A stretch of 64,000 bases of DNA from Acidimicrobiia bacterium (GTDB lineage Bacteria; Actinomycetota; Acidimicrobiia; Spongiisociales; ZC4RG35). Location of the stretch: assembly GCA_017577575.1 (NCBI GenBank), contig PKRG01000003.1, positions 110,495-174,494 of the forward strand, written 5' to 3'. The number at the start of each line of letters is the position of its first letter. Within the stretch, counting starts at the first letter, position 1. The notes under the pieces are model-generated. The model saw nothing but the letters and a program-made list of their open reading frames with translations, was not told the origin of the DNA and did not search any database. The position numbers were made by a program, and so were the translations under genes. Shown here piece after piece: positions 42,558-50,481 of the stretch.

Positions 42558-42563
42558 ATGGTA
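42558..42563 (-). promoter_or_regulatory. -10 box of leaderless ddl promoter
   Basis: TACCAT on the minus strand, 7 nt before the ddl ATG. The 37-bp tandem repeats begin about 30 bp further upstream, so they overlap the region where a -35 and activator sites would lie. Confidence 0.5.
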
Positions 42564-42593
42564 CGGCCTTTCTAGGACTGCTCGGTCGCTTTG

Positions 42594-42731
42594 CCGGGTG
42601 GGGGGTGGGGACGGGCGGCGCGGAATCGAACGGGGCGGTGGGTGGGGACGGGCGGCGCGGAATCGAACCGGGTGGCGGATGGGGACGGGCGGCGCGGAAT
42701 CGAACCGGGTGGTGGGCGGGGACGGGCGGCG
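42594..42731. repeat. 37-bp direct tandem repeat, about 3.7 copies
   Basis: The core GGGGACGGGCGGCG recurs at 42607, 42644, 42681 and 42718, exactly 37 bp apart. The first three copies continue with CGGAATCGAAC; the fourth diverges after the core. On the minus strand each full copy contains GTTCGATTCC, like a tRNA T-arm, but no tRNA can be folded. It fills the gap between the SLH gene terminator and the ddl promoter. GC skew is extreme. Its role is unknown; regulator binding or replication-slippage expansion are both possible. Confidence 0.85.
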
Positions 42732-42749
42732 TGGAGATGTGCTCGCGAG

Positions 42750-42778
42750 GCGGGGGCCGGGATGGTCCCGGCCCCCGC
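42750..42778 (-). terminator. Strong hairpin terminator after the SLH gene
   Basis: GCGGGGGCCGGGA and its exact complement form a 13-bp perfect stem with a 3-nt loop, 36 bp after the SLH stop. No U-run follows, so it would be a hairpin-only (I-shaped) terminator as often proposed for actinobacteria. Confidence 0.65.
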
Positions 42779-42814
42779 TTCCGAGGAGGAGGCTTTCTCC
42801 CAGTCTCCTGCGTC

Positions 42815-44407
42815 TCAGCCGTTGGACTCGTCGAGAACGTCGCGCAACGCCCGGAACAGGAACGCGGCCATCTCGCCGCGGGTGATGTCCCGGTCGGGGC
42901 AGAACTGGTCGTTCACCGGCGGGTTGCACCCGCGGGTCACGTCCGCCGCGGCCAGGGCGTTGATGTCGCCTTCGAAGATCGACCGGTCGTCGTCGGTGAA
43001 GGCGTCGTCCTCACCCGGCGGCAGATCCAGGGCCCGCACGATCACCGCCGCCATCTCGCCGCGGGTGATCGGCTCGTCCGGGCACGCCCGGTCGTTGATG
43101 GGCGGGTTGCAGCCACGGAAGATGTCGGCGGCCTTGGCCGCGTTCAGGTCGCCCTCGAAGATCGAGTGGCCGTCGTCGACGAACCCGTCGACATCCGACG
43201 CCGGCAGGTCCAGGGCCCGGACCAGGAACGCCGCCATCTGGCCGCGGGTGATGCTGTCGTCCGGGCAGAACATGTCGTTCGCCGGCGGGTTGCAGCCCCG
43301 GGTGATGTCGTGGCGGGCGAGCCACATGATCTCACCCCAGAACAGGTGGGTCTCCGGGACGTCGCGGAAGCCCGGATGCTCCGGCGAGGGAGCAGCCACC
43401 ACCCGGAGGATGAACTGCGTCTGGCCGTAGTCGTTGGAGATCCTCACGTAGCGGTCGCCGAGGGCGGCGTCGTCGGGCACGACGAAGGACAGCTCGGTGC
43501 CTTCGTCGTTCCACGTCGCGTCGACCACACCGGCGCCGTTCAGCTGCACGGTGACGTCCGCCAGGTTCTTTCCGGTCACGGTGACGGTGTCACCCCGGGC
43601 GGCCTCTTCGGGCCACTCGGTGAGGATCGGCCGGGGGTCCTCCCCGAACTTGTAGGTCTGGTCGCCGATGGTGACCTGATCGACGTAGCTGGAGACCGTG
43701 ACACCTGCATCGGCGCCCAGGTTCAGGCCGACGCCGATCGCCACCGGATCGAGGGCGTCGTCCGGGTAGGTGTCTTTGTCCTCGCTGGCCTGCTCGTAGA
43801 TCTGAGTCAGCCAGTTGTCCAGCGAGTCGGTCGCTCCAGCGGCCGTGCTCAGCGTCACCGTGTCCCCCGACCAGTCGAACGTCTGCCACTGGTCGAGCTC
43901 CAGCCCGTTCGCGCCCGGCATGAGGCTCAGGGTCGTGAACCGAGGGCTGTCACCGTCCCAGCCGTAGAAGACTTCGACCACGAGCTGAGTCGACGCGTTC
44001 ACGTTGGTCGCTTCGTCGACGTACAGCGTGTAGCCGAGGCCCGACTCGAAGAACTCGCGCAAGTCGGGTCGCTCCGCCGCCTGGAAATAGGAGATGACCC
44101 GTGCATGGTCCTCGGGGTCGGCCACCCCGGCGTCGATCGCCAGGTGCAAGCTGTGTGCCGAGCCCTCGTTGACCGGGTCATCGACGATTTCGTAGATGCC
44201 CGGCTGGTAGGCGGTGTCGTGGCGTTTCCACCACGTATCCAGTCCGACCTCCAGGGGCTCGCCTTCCATGTTGCTCCCGTCCGGGAGCTCGCTGATGAAA
44301 TGCAGGTCAGTTTCCTGAGCCACGGTCGGCGCCGCGAACAGGGGCGCCAGGCCGAGGCTGAGAATGAGTACCCCGATCGCAAATCGAGGCTTGGTAGTTC
44401 GTCCCAT
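42815..44407 (-). CDS. Secreted protein with IPT/TIG-like and three SLH domains
   Basis: A 530-aa surface protein. A signal peptide (about residues 1-30, ending APTVAQ) precedes a 225-residue beta-rich domain of unknown type. An IPT/TIG-like domain follows (about 270-345: ILTEWPEEAARGDTVTVTGKN). Three SLH repeats at the C-terminus (about 350-525) anchor it to the cell wall. Each SLH repeat carries RGCNPPxNDxxCPDxxITRG with two Cys, suggesting a disulfide. A GAGGAC site precedes the ATG, and a 13-bp hairpin follows the stop. Confidence 0.85.
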   Translation of the reverse strand: MGRTTKPRFAIGVLILSLGLAPLFAAPTVAQETDLHFISELPDGSNMEGEPLEVGLDTWWKRHDTAYQPGIYEIVDDPVNEGSAHSLHLAIDAGVADPEDHARVISYFQAAERPDLREFFESGLGYTLYVDEATNVNASTQLVVEVFYGWDGDSPRFTTLSLMPGANGLELDQWQTFDWSGDTVTLSTAAGATDSLDNWLTQIYEQASEDKDTYPDDALDPVAIGVGLNLGADAGVTVSSYVDQVTIGDQTYKFGEDPRPILTEWPEEAARGDTVTVTGKNLADVTVQLNGAGVVDATWNDEGTELSFVVPDDAALGDRYVRISNDYGQTQFILRVVAAPSPEHPGFRDVPETHLFWGEIMWLARHDITRGCNPPANDMFCPDDSITRGQMAAFLVRALDLPASDVDGFVDDGHSIFEGDLNAAKAADIFRGCNPPINDRACPDEPITRGEMAAVIVRALDLPPGEDDAFTDDDRSIFEGDINALAAADVTRGCNPPVNDQFCPDRDITRGEMAAFLFRALRDVLDESNG

Positions 44408-44486
44408 GTCGTCCTCGCTTTCTCCTCTGGTCCCGCGCAGGGACTTTCGGTTTCGGTTTGGACGCCTCCCCCTCTTGCAGACATCG

Positions 44487-44514
44487 ACGCTAGGCAGCTC
44501 CCGTCGTTAGGCAA
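44487..44514 (-). promoter_or_regulatory. Promoter of the SLH-protein gene
   Basis: TTGCCT (44514-44509), 16 nt, TAGCGT (44492-44487), read leftwards. It gives a leader of about 75 nt before the ATG. The leader has a short CCGAAA tandem. This is one of the few promoters here with a recognisable -35. Confidence 0.5.
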
Positions 44515-44564
44515 ACGCGCCGGGGCTGACCTCCCGGATGCGACCAGCCTCGGTCCACAGCGGC

Positions 44565-44570
44565 GATACT
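44565..44570 (+). promoter_or_regulatory. -10 of leaderless response-regulator promoter
   Basis: GATACT, 6 nt before the GTG at 44577. No ribosome-binding site intervenes. It is divergent from the SLH-gene promoter about 60 bp away. Confidence 0.5.
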
Positions 44571-44576
44571 GGCGCC

Positions 44577-45254
44577 GTGGAAGCTCTGGTCTTGTTGGTC
44601 GAGGACGACCGCTCGATCCGCGACGTCACCCGGATGGGGCTGTCCGACGCCGGGTTCACGGTGGTCACAGCGGGCGACGGCGAAGAGGCTCTGGCGGCCT
44701 TCCGCCGGCACGCCCCGGACGCGGTCGTGCTCGACGTGATGCTCCCCCGCCGCGACGGCCTCGAGGTCCTGCGGGCGATCCGCCACACCTCGAGCGTCCC
44801 CGTGCTGATGCTCACCGCCCGCGACACCACCACCGACGTGGTCCTCGGCCTGGAGCTGGGAGCCGACGACTACATGACGAAGCCGTTCGAGATGCCGGTC
44901 CTGGTGGCCCGTCTCCGCTCCGTACTGCGCCGGGCGAACCGGGCCGACGTGGGCGACGAGCTGCGCGTGGGCGATGTGAGAGTCGACGTCGCCGCCCACC
45001 GGGTCACACGCGGCGGCGACGAGATCGACCTCTCCCCCACCGAGTTCCGCCTCCTCTGCGAACTGGCGCGCCGGCCCGGGCGGGTGTTCACCCGGGAGAT
45101 CCTGTTGGAGAACGTGTGGGGGTACCCGGCCGTCGGCGACACGCGCCTGGTAGACGTCGCCATCCAGCGTCTCCGGGCCAAGCTGGAACGGGACCCCTCC
45201 CACCCCGAGCTGATCCAGACGGTCCGGGGGTTCGGATACCGGGCGGCGGGATGA
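44577..45254 (+). CDS. OmpR/PhoB-type response regulator (MtrA-like)
   Basis: A 225-aa two-component regulator. In the receiver domain the acidic pair is EDD (residues 9-11), the phospho-acceptor Asp is in VVLDVMLPRRDG (about 53) and the Lys is in YMTKPFE (about 103). A winged-helix DNA-binding domain covers about 128-222, ending TVRGFGYRAAG. GTG at 44577 is preceded by GATACT. It is followed by its kinase (ATGA overlap) and a GerMN lipoprotein, the layout of mtrA-mtrB-lpqB. Confidence 0.9.
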   Translation: MEALVLLVEDDRSIRDVTRMGLSDAGFTVVTAGDGEEALAAFRRHAPDAVVLDVMLPRRDGLEVLRAIRHTSSVPVLMLTARDTTTDVVLGLELGADDYMTKPFEMPVLVARLRSVLRRANRADVGDELRVGDVRVDVAAHRVTRGGDEIDLSPTEFRLLCELARRPGRVFTREILLENVWGYPAVGDTRLVDVAIQRLRAKLERDPSHPELIQTVRGFGYRAAG

Positions 45255-46714
45255 GGCCGCTGGGGCTGCGCGGCCGGCTCGTCGCCACGCTGACCGCCGT
45301 CGTCGCCCTCGCCGTCGTGGTGGTGGGGGTCACCTCCGTCTTCCTGGTCGACCGCTCCCTGCGCAGCCGGCTCGCAGAAGAGGTCATCGCCACCACCGAG
45401 TTCAACCTGACGGTGCTGCTGCCCGCCGCCGGGATCGGCGACCCGGCCGACCCGCAGGCCCTCGAGGCCGCCGGGGTCATCGACCGGTTCCTCCGCCGGG
45501 GCACCGCCGGCGCCTGGGTCGAGTTCGAGGACGGCTCCCGCGTCAGCGGTGGGCTGGCGCCGGTCCAGACCTCCCCGGAGCTGGCCGAGATCGCCCGGCG
45601 GGGCGAGATCGCCTACGAGTTCGTGGACGCCGGGGGCGACCAGGTCGTCGTGTCGGCGGCGCGGCTCCCCCCGTCGGGGCCCTTGTTCTACTTCGTGACC
45701 CCGGCCCAGGTGCTCGCCGACACCACCCGCCAGCTGATCGCGGTGGTGTCCCTGGCGGGCGCAGCCGCCGTGGTCGTCGGGGCCGCGGCGGGAGCGGCCG
45801 CCGCCCGGCGCATCCTCCGGCCCGTGGCGGCAGCCAGGGACGCGGCCGGGCGGATGGCGAGCGGCGACCTGGGGGTCCGCCTGCCCGCCGAGCGCGACGA
45901 CGAGCTGGGGCGACTGTCGGCGTCGTTCAACCACATGGCGGAGTCCCTGCAGGCGACGATCGAGGAGCTGGACGCCGCCCGGGCCCGGGAACGCCGCTTC
46001 GTGGCCGACGTGTCCCACGAGCTGAGGACCCCCCTCACCGGCCTGGTGAACGAGGCGCAGATGCTGAGCCGCCGCCTGCAGACGGGAAACGAGGTCACCG
46101 ACGACGTGCGCACCCTCGCTTCGCTGCTGGACTCCGACGTGGCCCGCCTCCGCCACCTGGTGGAGGACCTGCTCGAGATCTCGCGTCTCGACAGCGACGG
46201 CGAGCCGTCCCGGCCCACGCCCACCGATGTGAAGGCGTTGGTCTCCGCCCTCATCGCCGAGCGGCACCCGGAGGCGACCTTCGAATCCGACATCTCGGCG
46301 CCGGTGACGGTCGACGGGCGGGCATTGGAACGGATAGTGGCCAACCTGTTGGACAACGCCCGGTTGCACGCCCCGGGCGCCGAGACGACCGTCACGGCTC
46401 GCCTCGACGGCGGCTGGCTCGAGATCGTCGTCGCCGACCGCGGGCCCGGCGTCCCCGCCGAGGCGCTGGAGACGATCTTCGAGCGCTTCACGACGGTGGA
46501 CGAGGCGCGCTCTGCGGGCACGGGGCTCGGCCTGGCGATCGTCCGCCAGCACGCCACCCGGCTGGGCGGGCACGTGGAGGCGTTCAACCGGGACGGCGGC
46601 GGCCTGGCCGTCGTGGCCCGGATACCTGTTGCGGAACTGTTACACGACGGTGAGGGCGCCGAGAAGTCGGTCTCCCAAGGTGGTGGCGTACCGTCCACCG
46701 AGGAGATGCGATGA
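45251..46714 (+). CDS. Sensor histidine kinase (MtrB-like)
   Basis: A 487-aa membrane kinase. Membrane helices near residues 12-33 and 158-182 flank an outside sensor of 125 residues. A HAMP domain (about 185-235) follows, then HisKA with FVADVSHELRTPLTGL (His about 257) and HATPase with NLLDNARLHAPG (N box), ADRGPGVP and GTGLGLAIVRQHATRLGG. It is coupled to the regulator gene and to the lipoprotein gene by ATGA overlaps. By layout it likely senses envelope state; this is inference from MtrAB. Confidence 0.9.
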   Translation: MRPLGLRGRLVATLTAVVALAVVVVGVTSVFLVDRSLRSRLAEEVIATTEFNLTVLLPAAGIGDPADPQALEAAGVIDRFLRRGTAGAWVEFEDGSRVSGGLAPVQTSPELAEIARRGEIAYEFVDAGGDQVVVSAARLPPSGPLFYFVTPAQVLADTTRQLIAVVSLAGAAAVVVGAAAGAAAARRILRPVAAARDAAGRMASGDLGVRLPAERDDELGRLSASFNHMAESLQATIEELDAARARERRFVADVSHELRTPLTGLVNEAQMLSRRLQTGNEVTDDVRTLASLLDSDVARLRHLVEDLLEISRLDSDGEPSRPTPTDVKALVSALIAERHPEATFESDISAPVTVDGRALERIVANLLDNARLHAPGAETTVTARLDGGWLEIVVADRGPGVPAEALETIFERFTTVDEARSAGTGLGLAIVRQHATRLGGHVEAFNRDGGGLAVVARIPVAELLHDGEGAEKSVSQGGGVPSTEEMR

Positions 46715-48162
46715 GAAAGAGATCCGTAGCACTAGTGGCCCTGGCCCTGGCGGCCGTCGCCTGCGGCGGCGGTGGCGCCCAGAGCGGCGGACCGCTGACC
46801 GTCCCCACCTCACAGCCGGCCGTCACGTCGACGACCGTCCCACCGGCGAGCACCACGGCTCCCACGCCGACCACCGACACGACGCCGACGACTGCCCCCG
46901 AGTCGCCGGAGGCCACGACCTCGACGACCGCGGTCCCGTCGGAAGCGAACATCACCGTGTACTTCGTCGACGAAACCGGCCGGGCGGTCCCCGTGGAGCG
47001 CACGACGTCCCAGACCGGAGTGGCCCGGGCCGCGGTGGAAGCCCTCATCGCCGGCCCGAACCGCTCCGAGGCCGCCGCCGGGCTCTCCACGCTCTTTCCC
47101 GCCGACTCGCTGCTGTTGGGCATCCGCGTGGAGGACGGCACCGCGTTCGTCGACATGTCCCTCGAGTTCGCGGGAGGCGGCGGATCCGCCTCCGTGCTGG
47201 GGCGCCTCGCCCAGTTGGTCTACACCCTCACCGAGTTCGACAGCATCGAGCGGGTCCGCTTGCTGCTCGACGGACAGCAGGTCTCGACCTTCTCCGGGGA
47301 AGGCGTCGACGTCTCCCGCCCGCTGACACGGGCCGACTTCACCGGAGCGGTGCCCCTCGCATCGGAGCGTCCCGCCACGGCGGCTCCCACCTGGGACCAG
47401 GACGATTTACCGGCCGTCCAGCTCGGAGACTCCGACGTGTACCGGGTGGTGCTGGTGGCGGCAGACGACTTCCTCAACGTCCGCCGCTCCGCCGGGACCG
47501 ACGGAGAGATCGTCGGCCGGCTGCTCCCCGGGGTGGCCGTGGAGGCGACCGGCGCCACCACCGAGGTCGGGGCTTCGACCTGGCACGAGATCCGCACCCC
47601 CGCCGGCAACGGCTGGGTCAACGGCTTCTATCTGACGCCCACGGTCGCCGGCGACGCCTTCCCCTCCGGCACCGATCCCGTCGGGGCGGTCGCCGCCCTG
47701 GTGGCCCGGATCGAGGCGGGGAAGGACTTCACGGACCTGGTGTCGAGCCGGGGCCTGTGGGTGGCCCATCACGCCGACCCGATCCGGTTCCGGCCAGAGG
47801 AGCTGAAAGGGATCCTCTCCTCCAACACCACCTATCGGTGGGGCTCTCCGGCCCTGGAGCCGGACAGCCAGGAGATCCGGCCCCGCACGTTCGCCGACGC
47901 CGTGGCCCGGCGGCTGGCGGCAGCCTTCGACGACCCGAACCGGGAGGTGTACGTGAACGAAGCCGTCGAGGGCCCCAACGGCCGGCCGGTGGAGTTCGCC
48001 CTGCCCACCGAGCTCGCCGGGTTTCCCTTCGTGACCGTGTTCGATCCCGGCGACGACCCCCAATACGAGGGGCTCGATTGGAACAGCTGGATCGTGTCCT
48101 TCTCCTACGAGGGAGGCGCTTTGAAGGTGGTGGGCCTCACCGTCGACGAGTGGGCCCCCTGA
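46711..48162 (+). CDS. GerMN and SH3-like domain lipoprotein (LpqB-like position)
   Basis: A 483-aa lipoprotein: signal MRKRSVALVALALAAVACGG with lipobox VAC, then a Thr/Pro-rich linker to about residue 75. A GerMN domain covers about 80-200, with ITVYFVDETGR, AVEALIAGPNRSEA and IRVEDGTAFVDMSLEF. A bacterial SH3-like domain covers about 245-310, with LNVRRSAGTDGEIVGRLLPG and WVNGFY. The remaining 170 residues are unassigned. In LpqB a GerMN domain is followed by a propeller instead. It is third in the kinase operon. Confidence 0.82.
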   Translation: MRKRSVALVALALAAVACGGGGAQSGGPLTVPTSQPAVTSTTVPPASTTAPTPTTDTTPTTAPESPEATTSTTAVPSEANITVYFVDETGRAVPVERTTSQTGVARAAVEALIAGPNRSEAAAGLSTLFPADSLLLGIRVEDGTAFVDMSLEFAGGGGSASVLGRLAQLVYTLTEFDSIERVRLLLDGQQVSTFSGEGVDVSRPLTRADFTGAVPLASERPATAAPTWDQDDLPAVQLGDSDVYRVVLVAADDFLNVRRSAGTDGEIVGRLLPGVAVEATGATTEVGASTWHEIRTPAGNGWVNGFYLTPTVAGDAFPSGTDPVGAVAALVARIEAGKDFTDLVSSRGLWVAHHADPIRFRPEELKGILSSNTTYRWGSPALEPDSQEIRPRTFADAVARRLAAAFDDPNREVYVNEAVEGPNGRPVEFALPTELAGFPFVTVFDPGDDPQYEGLDWNSWIVSFSYEGGALKVVGLTVDEWAP

Positions 48163-48187
48163 GAGAGGTCGGCCTCCCCGCCCTCCG

Positions 48188-49672
48188 TCACGGATAGTGG
48201 TCGGGGAGGTCGTTCTCGTAGAGCACGGCGTCGTCGGGGCCCAGCTCGGAACGGACCCACTGGACCGCTTCCTCCCGGGTCCCGACGACCCGCACCTCGG
48301 CCTTGCCCCCGGAGGCGCCGGCGAGGAGCGCCCTCCGGTTGGTGCGCCCGACGACGACGAGTTGGTCGGCGACGCGGGCCGCCTCGGCGGCGAAGCGCCG
48401 GTTCTCCTCCGCCTGCCTGGGGCCCAGCTCGACCATCCCCGGCGTCACCACGACCCGGCGTCCGGCCACTGCGGCGGACTCGAGCGCCCGCAGCGCCGCT
48501 CGGGCTCCTTCCGGGTTCGAGTTGAAGGTGTCGTCGATGATCAGCACGCCACTCTGGCCCCGGGTGACGGTCCTGCGGTGCTCGGGCTCGGTGAGCGCCC
48601 GCAGCCGGTCGGGATCCGGCGACACGCCCAGGGCCACCAGGACCCCCACGGCACAGGCGACGTTGGTCGGGTGGGCGGTCTCGGGGACGGGGCCCACCGC
48701 CTCGCCTCCCACGGAGAGGACTCCCCCGACCACGCTGACGTCCAGCCCGGGCGATGTGCCGACCCGGATGACCCGGCGGGCCGACTCCTCCCGGTCGGCG
48801 AGAGCCGACAGGCGCGGGTCGTCGACGTTGAGGACGGCCGCCCGGGCCTTCTCCAGGATCTCGGCTTTCGAGGAGACGATGCGGTCCTCGCTCCCGAAGC
48901 GCTCCAGGTGGACCGGCCCGATGGCGGTGATCACCGCGATGTCGGGCGGGATCCACGAGCACAGGTCCGCTATCTCGCCCGGCCCGTAGGTGCCCATCTC
49001 GGCGACGAAGACCTCCACGTGGCCCGACAGGTGCTCGTTGATCGCCCGGGCGAGCCCCATCCGGTTGTTGAACGACGCCGGGCTGGCCAGGACCTGTTTT
49101 CGCCCGGCGAGCAACTGGGCGACATAGCCCTTGGTGGAGGTCTTCCCGTACGAGCCGGTGATCGCCACCACCGACGCCCCCGAGGTGCGCAGCGCCTGCG
49201 CCGCCTTCTCCACCCACGGGGCGCCGAGGCGCCGCTCGATCGGGGCCATGACCAACAGAGCGAGGTCAACGAGCAGCGGCGAGGCGATCGCCGCCGCCGC
49301 CGTGATCCCCGGCGAGACAGCAACGCCGGCGCCTCCCGCGGCGAGGAGCAGCACGGCGGTCACTGCGGCGACACGGCGCAGGCGGGCCGTCCAGGCGAGA
49401 GGCGAGGTCCGCCCTCTCAAGCCCAGCCCCACCGGCCCGGCGGCCACCACCGCCGCCGTGACCAAGGCGGGGAGAGGCCAAGCGAAGGCCGCTGCCGCGC
49501 CGGCGACAGCCGCCACCGCCAGGGCGACGTTGAACGCGTCGAGCCGCCACCAGCGAAAGGCGAAACGCGTCACCGAGCCCGGGAGGTAGTGCTCGCGCTG
49601 GGCGACCCGCAGCCACCGCAGGGTGCCGAGCCCGGCCGCGGCCACCACGGCCGCCGAGACGGCGGCGTTCAC
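48188..49672 (-). CDS. Membrane-anchored MurF-like Mur ligase
   Basis: A 494-aa protein fusing about four N-terminal membrane helices (residues about 3-20, 47-65, 68-85 and 103-140) to a Mur ligase. The ligase has the P-loop VAITGSYGKTSTKG (about 170), FNNRMGLARAINEH (about 203), FVAEMGTYGPGEIADL (about 222) and DDTFNSNPEGARAAL (about 377), the last like the MurF NANP motif. Normal MurF is soluble, has a UDP-substrate N-terminal domain and sits in the dcw cluster. The ATG overlaps the upstream hydrolase stop. The substrate is unknown. Confidence 0.82.
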   Translation of the reverse strand: MNAAVSAAVVAAAGLGTLRWLRVAQREHYLPGSVTRFAFRWWRLDAFNVALAVAAVAGAAAAFAWPLPALVTAAVVAAGPVGLGLRGRTSPLAWTARLRRVAAVTAVLLLAAGGAGVAVSPGITAAAAIASPLLVDLALLVMAPIERRLGAPWVEKAAQALRTSGASVVAITGSYGKTSTKGYVAQLLAGRKQVLASPASFNNRMGLARAINEHLSGHVEVFVAEMGTYGPGEIADLCSWIPPDIAVITAIGPVHLERFGSEDRIVSSKAEILEKARAAVLNVDDPRLSALADREESARRVIRVGTSPGLDVSVVGGVLSVGGEAVGPVPETAHPTNVACAVGVLVALGVSPDPDRLRALTEPEHRRTVTRGQSGVLIIDDTFNSNPEGARAALRALESAAVAGRRVVVTPGMVELGPRQAEENRRFAAEAARVADQLVVVGRTNRRALLAGASGGKAEVRVVGTREEAVQWVRSELGPDDAVLYENDLPDHYP

Positions 49673-50424
49673 CGTCCCACCCTCTCCAGCATCGACTCCA
49701 CCGCCTTCCGCAGCGCCTCGGGGGCCTGCAAGGGAACGTGGTGACCGACCCCTTCGATGACCTCACAGGTGACCGGAGCACCCGAAGCAGCCACGATCCT
49801 CTGCGCCTCCTCCGCCACCGCCACCGGAACCTCGGTGTCGTCGGCCCCCCACAACAGGTGGACGGGGACCCCCAGACCGGAGAGCTCCTCTTCGTAGCTC
49901 TCGTTCACGACCTTCACCAGGATGTCGCGCATCACTCCCTGGGCGGCCCGGTAGTCCGCCGACCCGCGCCGCCGCCGCTCCCGCTCCATCCTTTCGTCCG
50001 AGATGAGCCCCATCCGATGCGCCAGCCGGACGATCCGATAGGCGACCGGAGGCTTTCTCCTCTCCCCGAGCCGGAGCAGAGGCGCGCCGGTGAGCACCAG
50101 ACCCGCCGCCGACCCCGGGAAGCGGTGCTGGCGAGCCACTGCCACCCTCCCGCCGAAAGAATGGCCCACTACCACCGGCGGCTCGTCGAACACGTCGAAG
50201 GCCGGTCCGATGAGCTCGGCGTATCCCGCCGCCCCCATCACCTCCTTCGGCGCCGGAGAGGCGCCGAAGCCCGGCAGGTCCAGGGCCAGGGCGCCGATGT
50301 CTCCCAGGGCCGCCTTGAAATCGGCCCCGCGGCGGCCCCAGCCGTGCAGGGCGAGCACCCGCAGTGGGCCGTTTCCGAGGCGTTCGGCGAACAGCGCGCC
50401 GCCGGCGATGGAGACGAGAGGCAT
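49669..50424 (-). CDS. Alpha/beta hydrolase
   Basis: A 251-aa hydrolase. Oxyanion-hole region ALHGWGRRGADF is near residues 25-36, the nucleophile elbow VVVGHSFGGRVAV near 86-98 (Ser in GHSFG), a likely acid in WGADDTEVP near 194-202 and the His in GVGHHVPLQ near 225-233, so the triad is complete. The lid is short. Substrate unknown. It precedes the Mur ligase gene with an ATGA overlap, hinting at a cell-wall or lipid role, which is only inference. Confidence 0.85.
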   Translation of the reverse strand: MPLVSIAGGALFAERLGNGPLRVLALHGWGRRGADFKAALGDIGALALDLPGFGASPAPKEVMGAAGYAELIGPAFDVFDEPPVVVGHSFGGRVAVARQHRFPGSAAGLVLTGAPLLRLGERRKPPVAYRIVRLAHRMGLISDERMERERRRRGSADYRAAQGVMRDILVKVVNESYEEELSGLGVPVHLLWGADDTEVPVAVAEEAQRIVAASGAPVTCEVIEGVGHHVPLQAPEALRKAVESMLERVGR

Positions 50425-50481
50425 CGGGACAATCAGCCTATGGAGTGACGAGAGGGCTTCAGAGCATACTGATCCGGTTCG

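Noticed and set aside
42594..42731. A tRNA gene or CRISPR array suggested by GTTCGATTCC and regular repeats
   Set aside because: There is no acceptor, D or anticodon arm and one T-stem pair mismatches. The repeats touch without unique spacers, so it is a tandem repeat and not CRISPR.
41894..45250. A plus-strand open frame extending the sensor kinase upstream by over 1,100 codons
   Set aside because: It runs through ddl, the tandem repeat, the SLH gene and the response regulator in wrong frames. The kinase starts at the ATG at 45251 inside the regulator stop.
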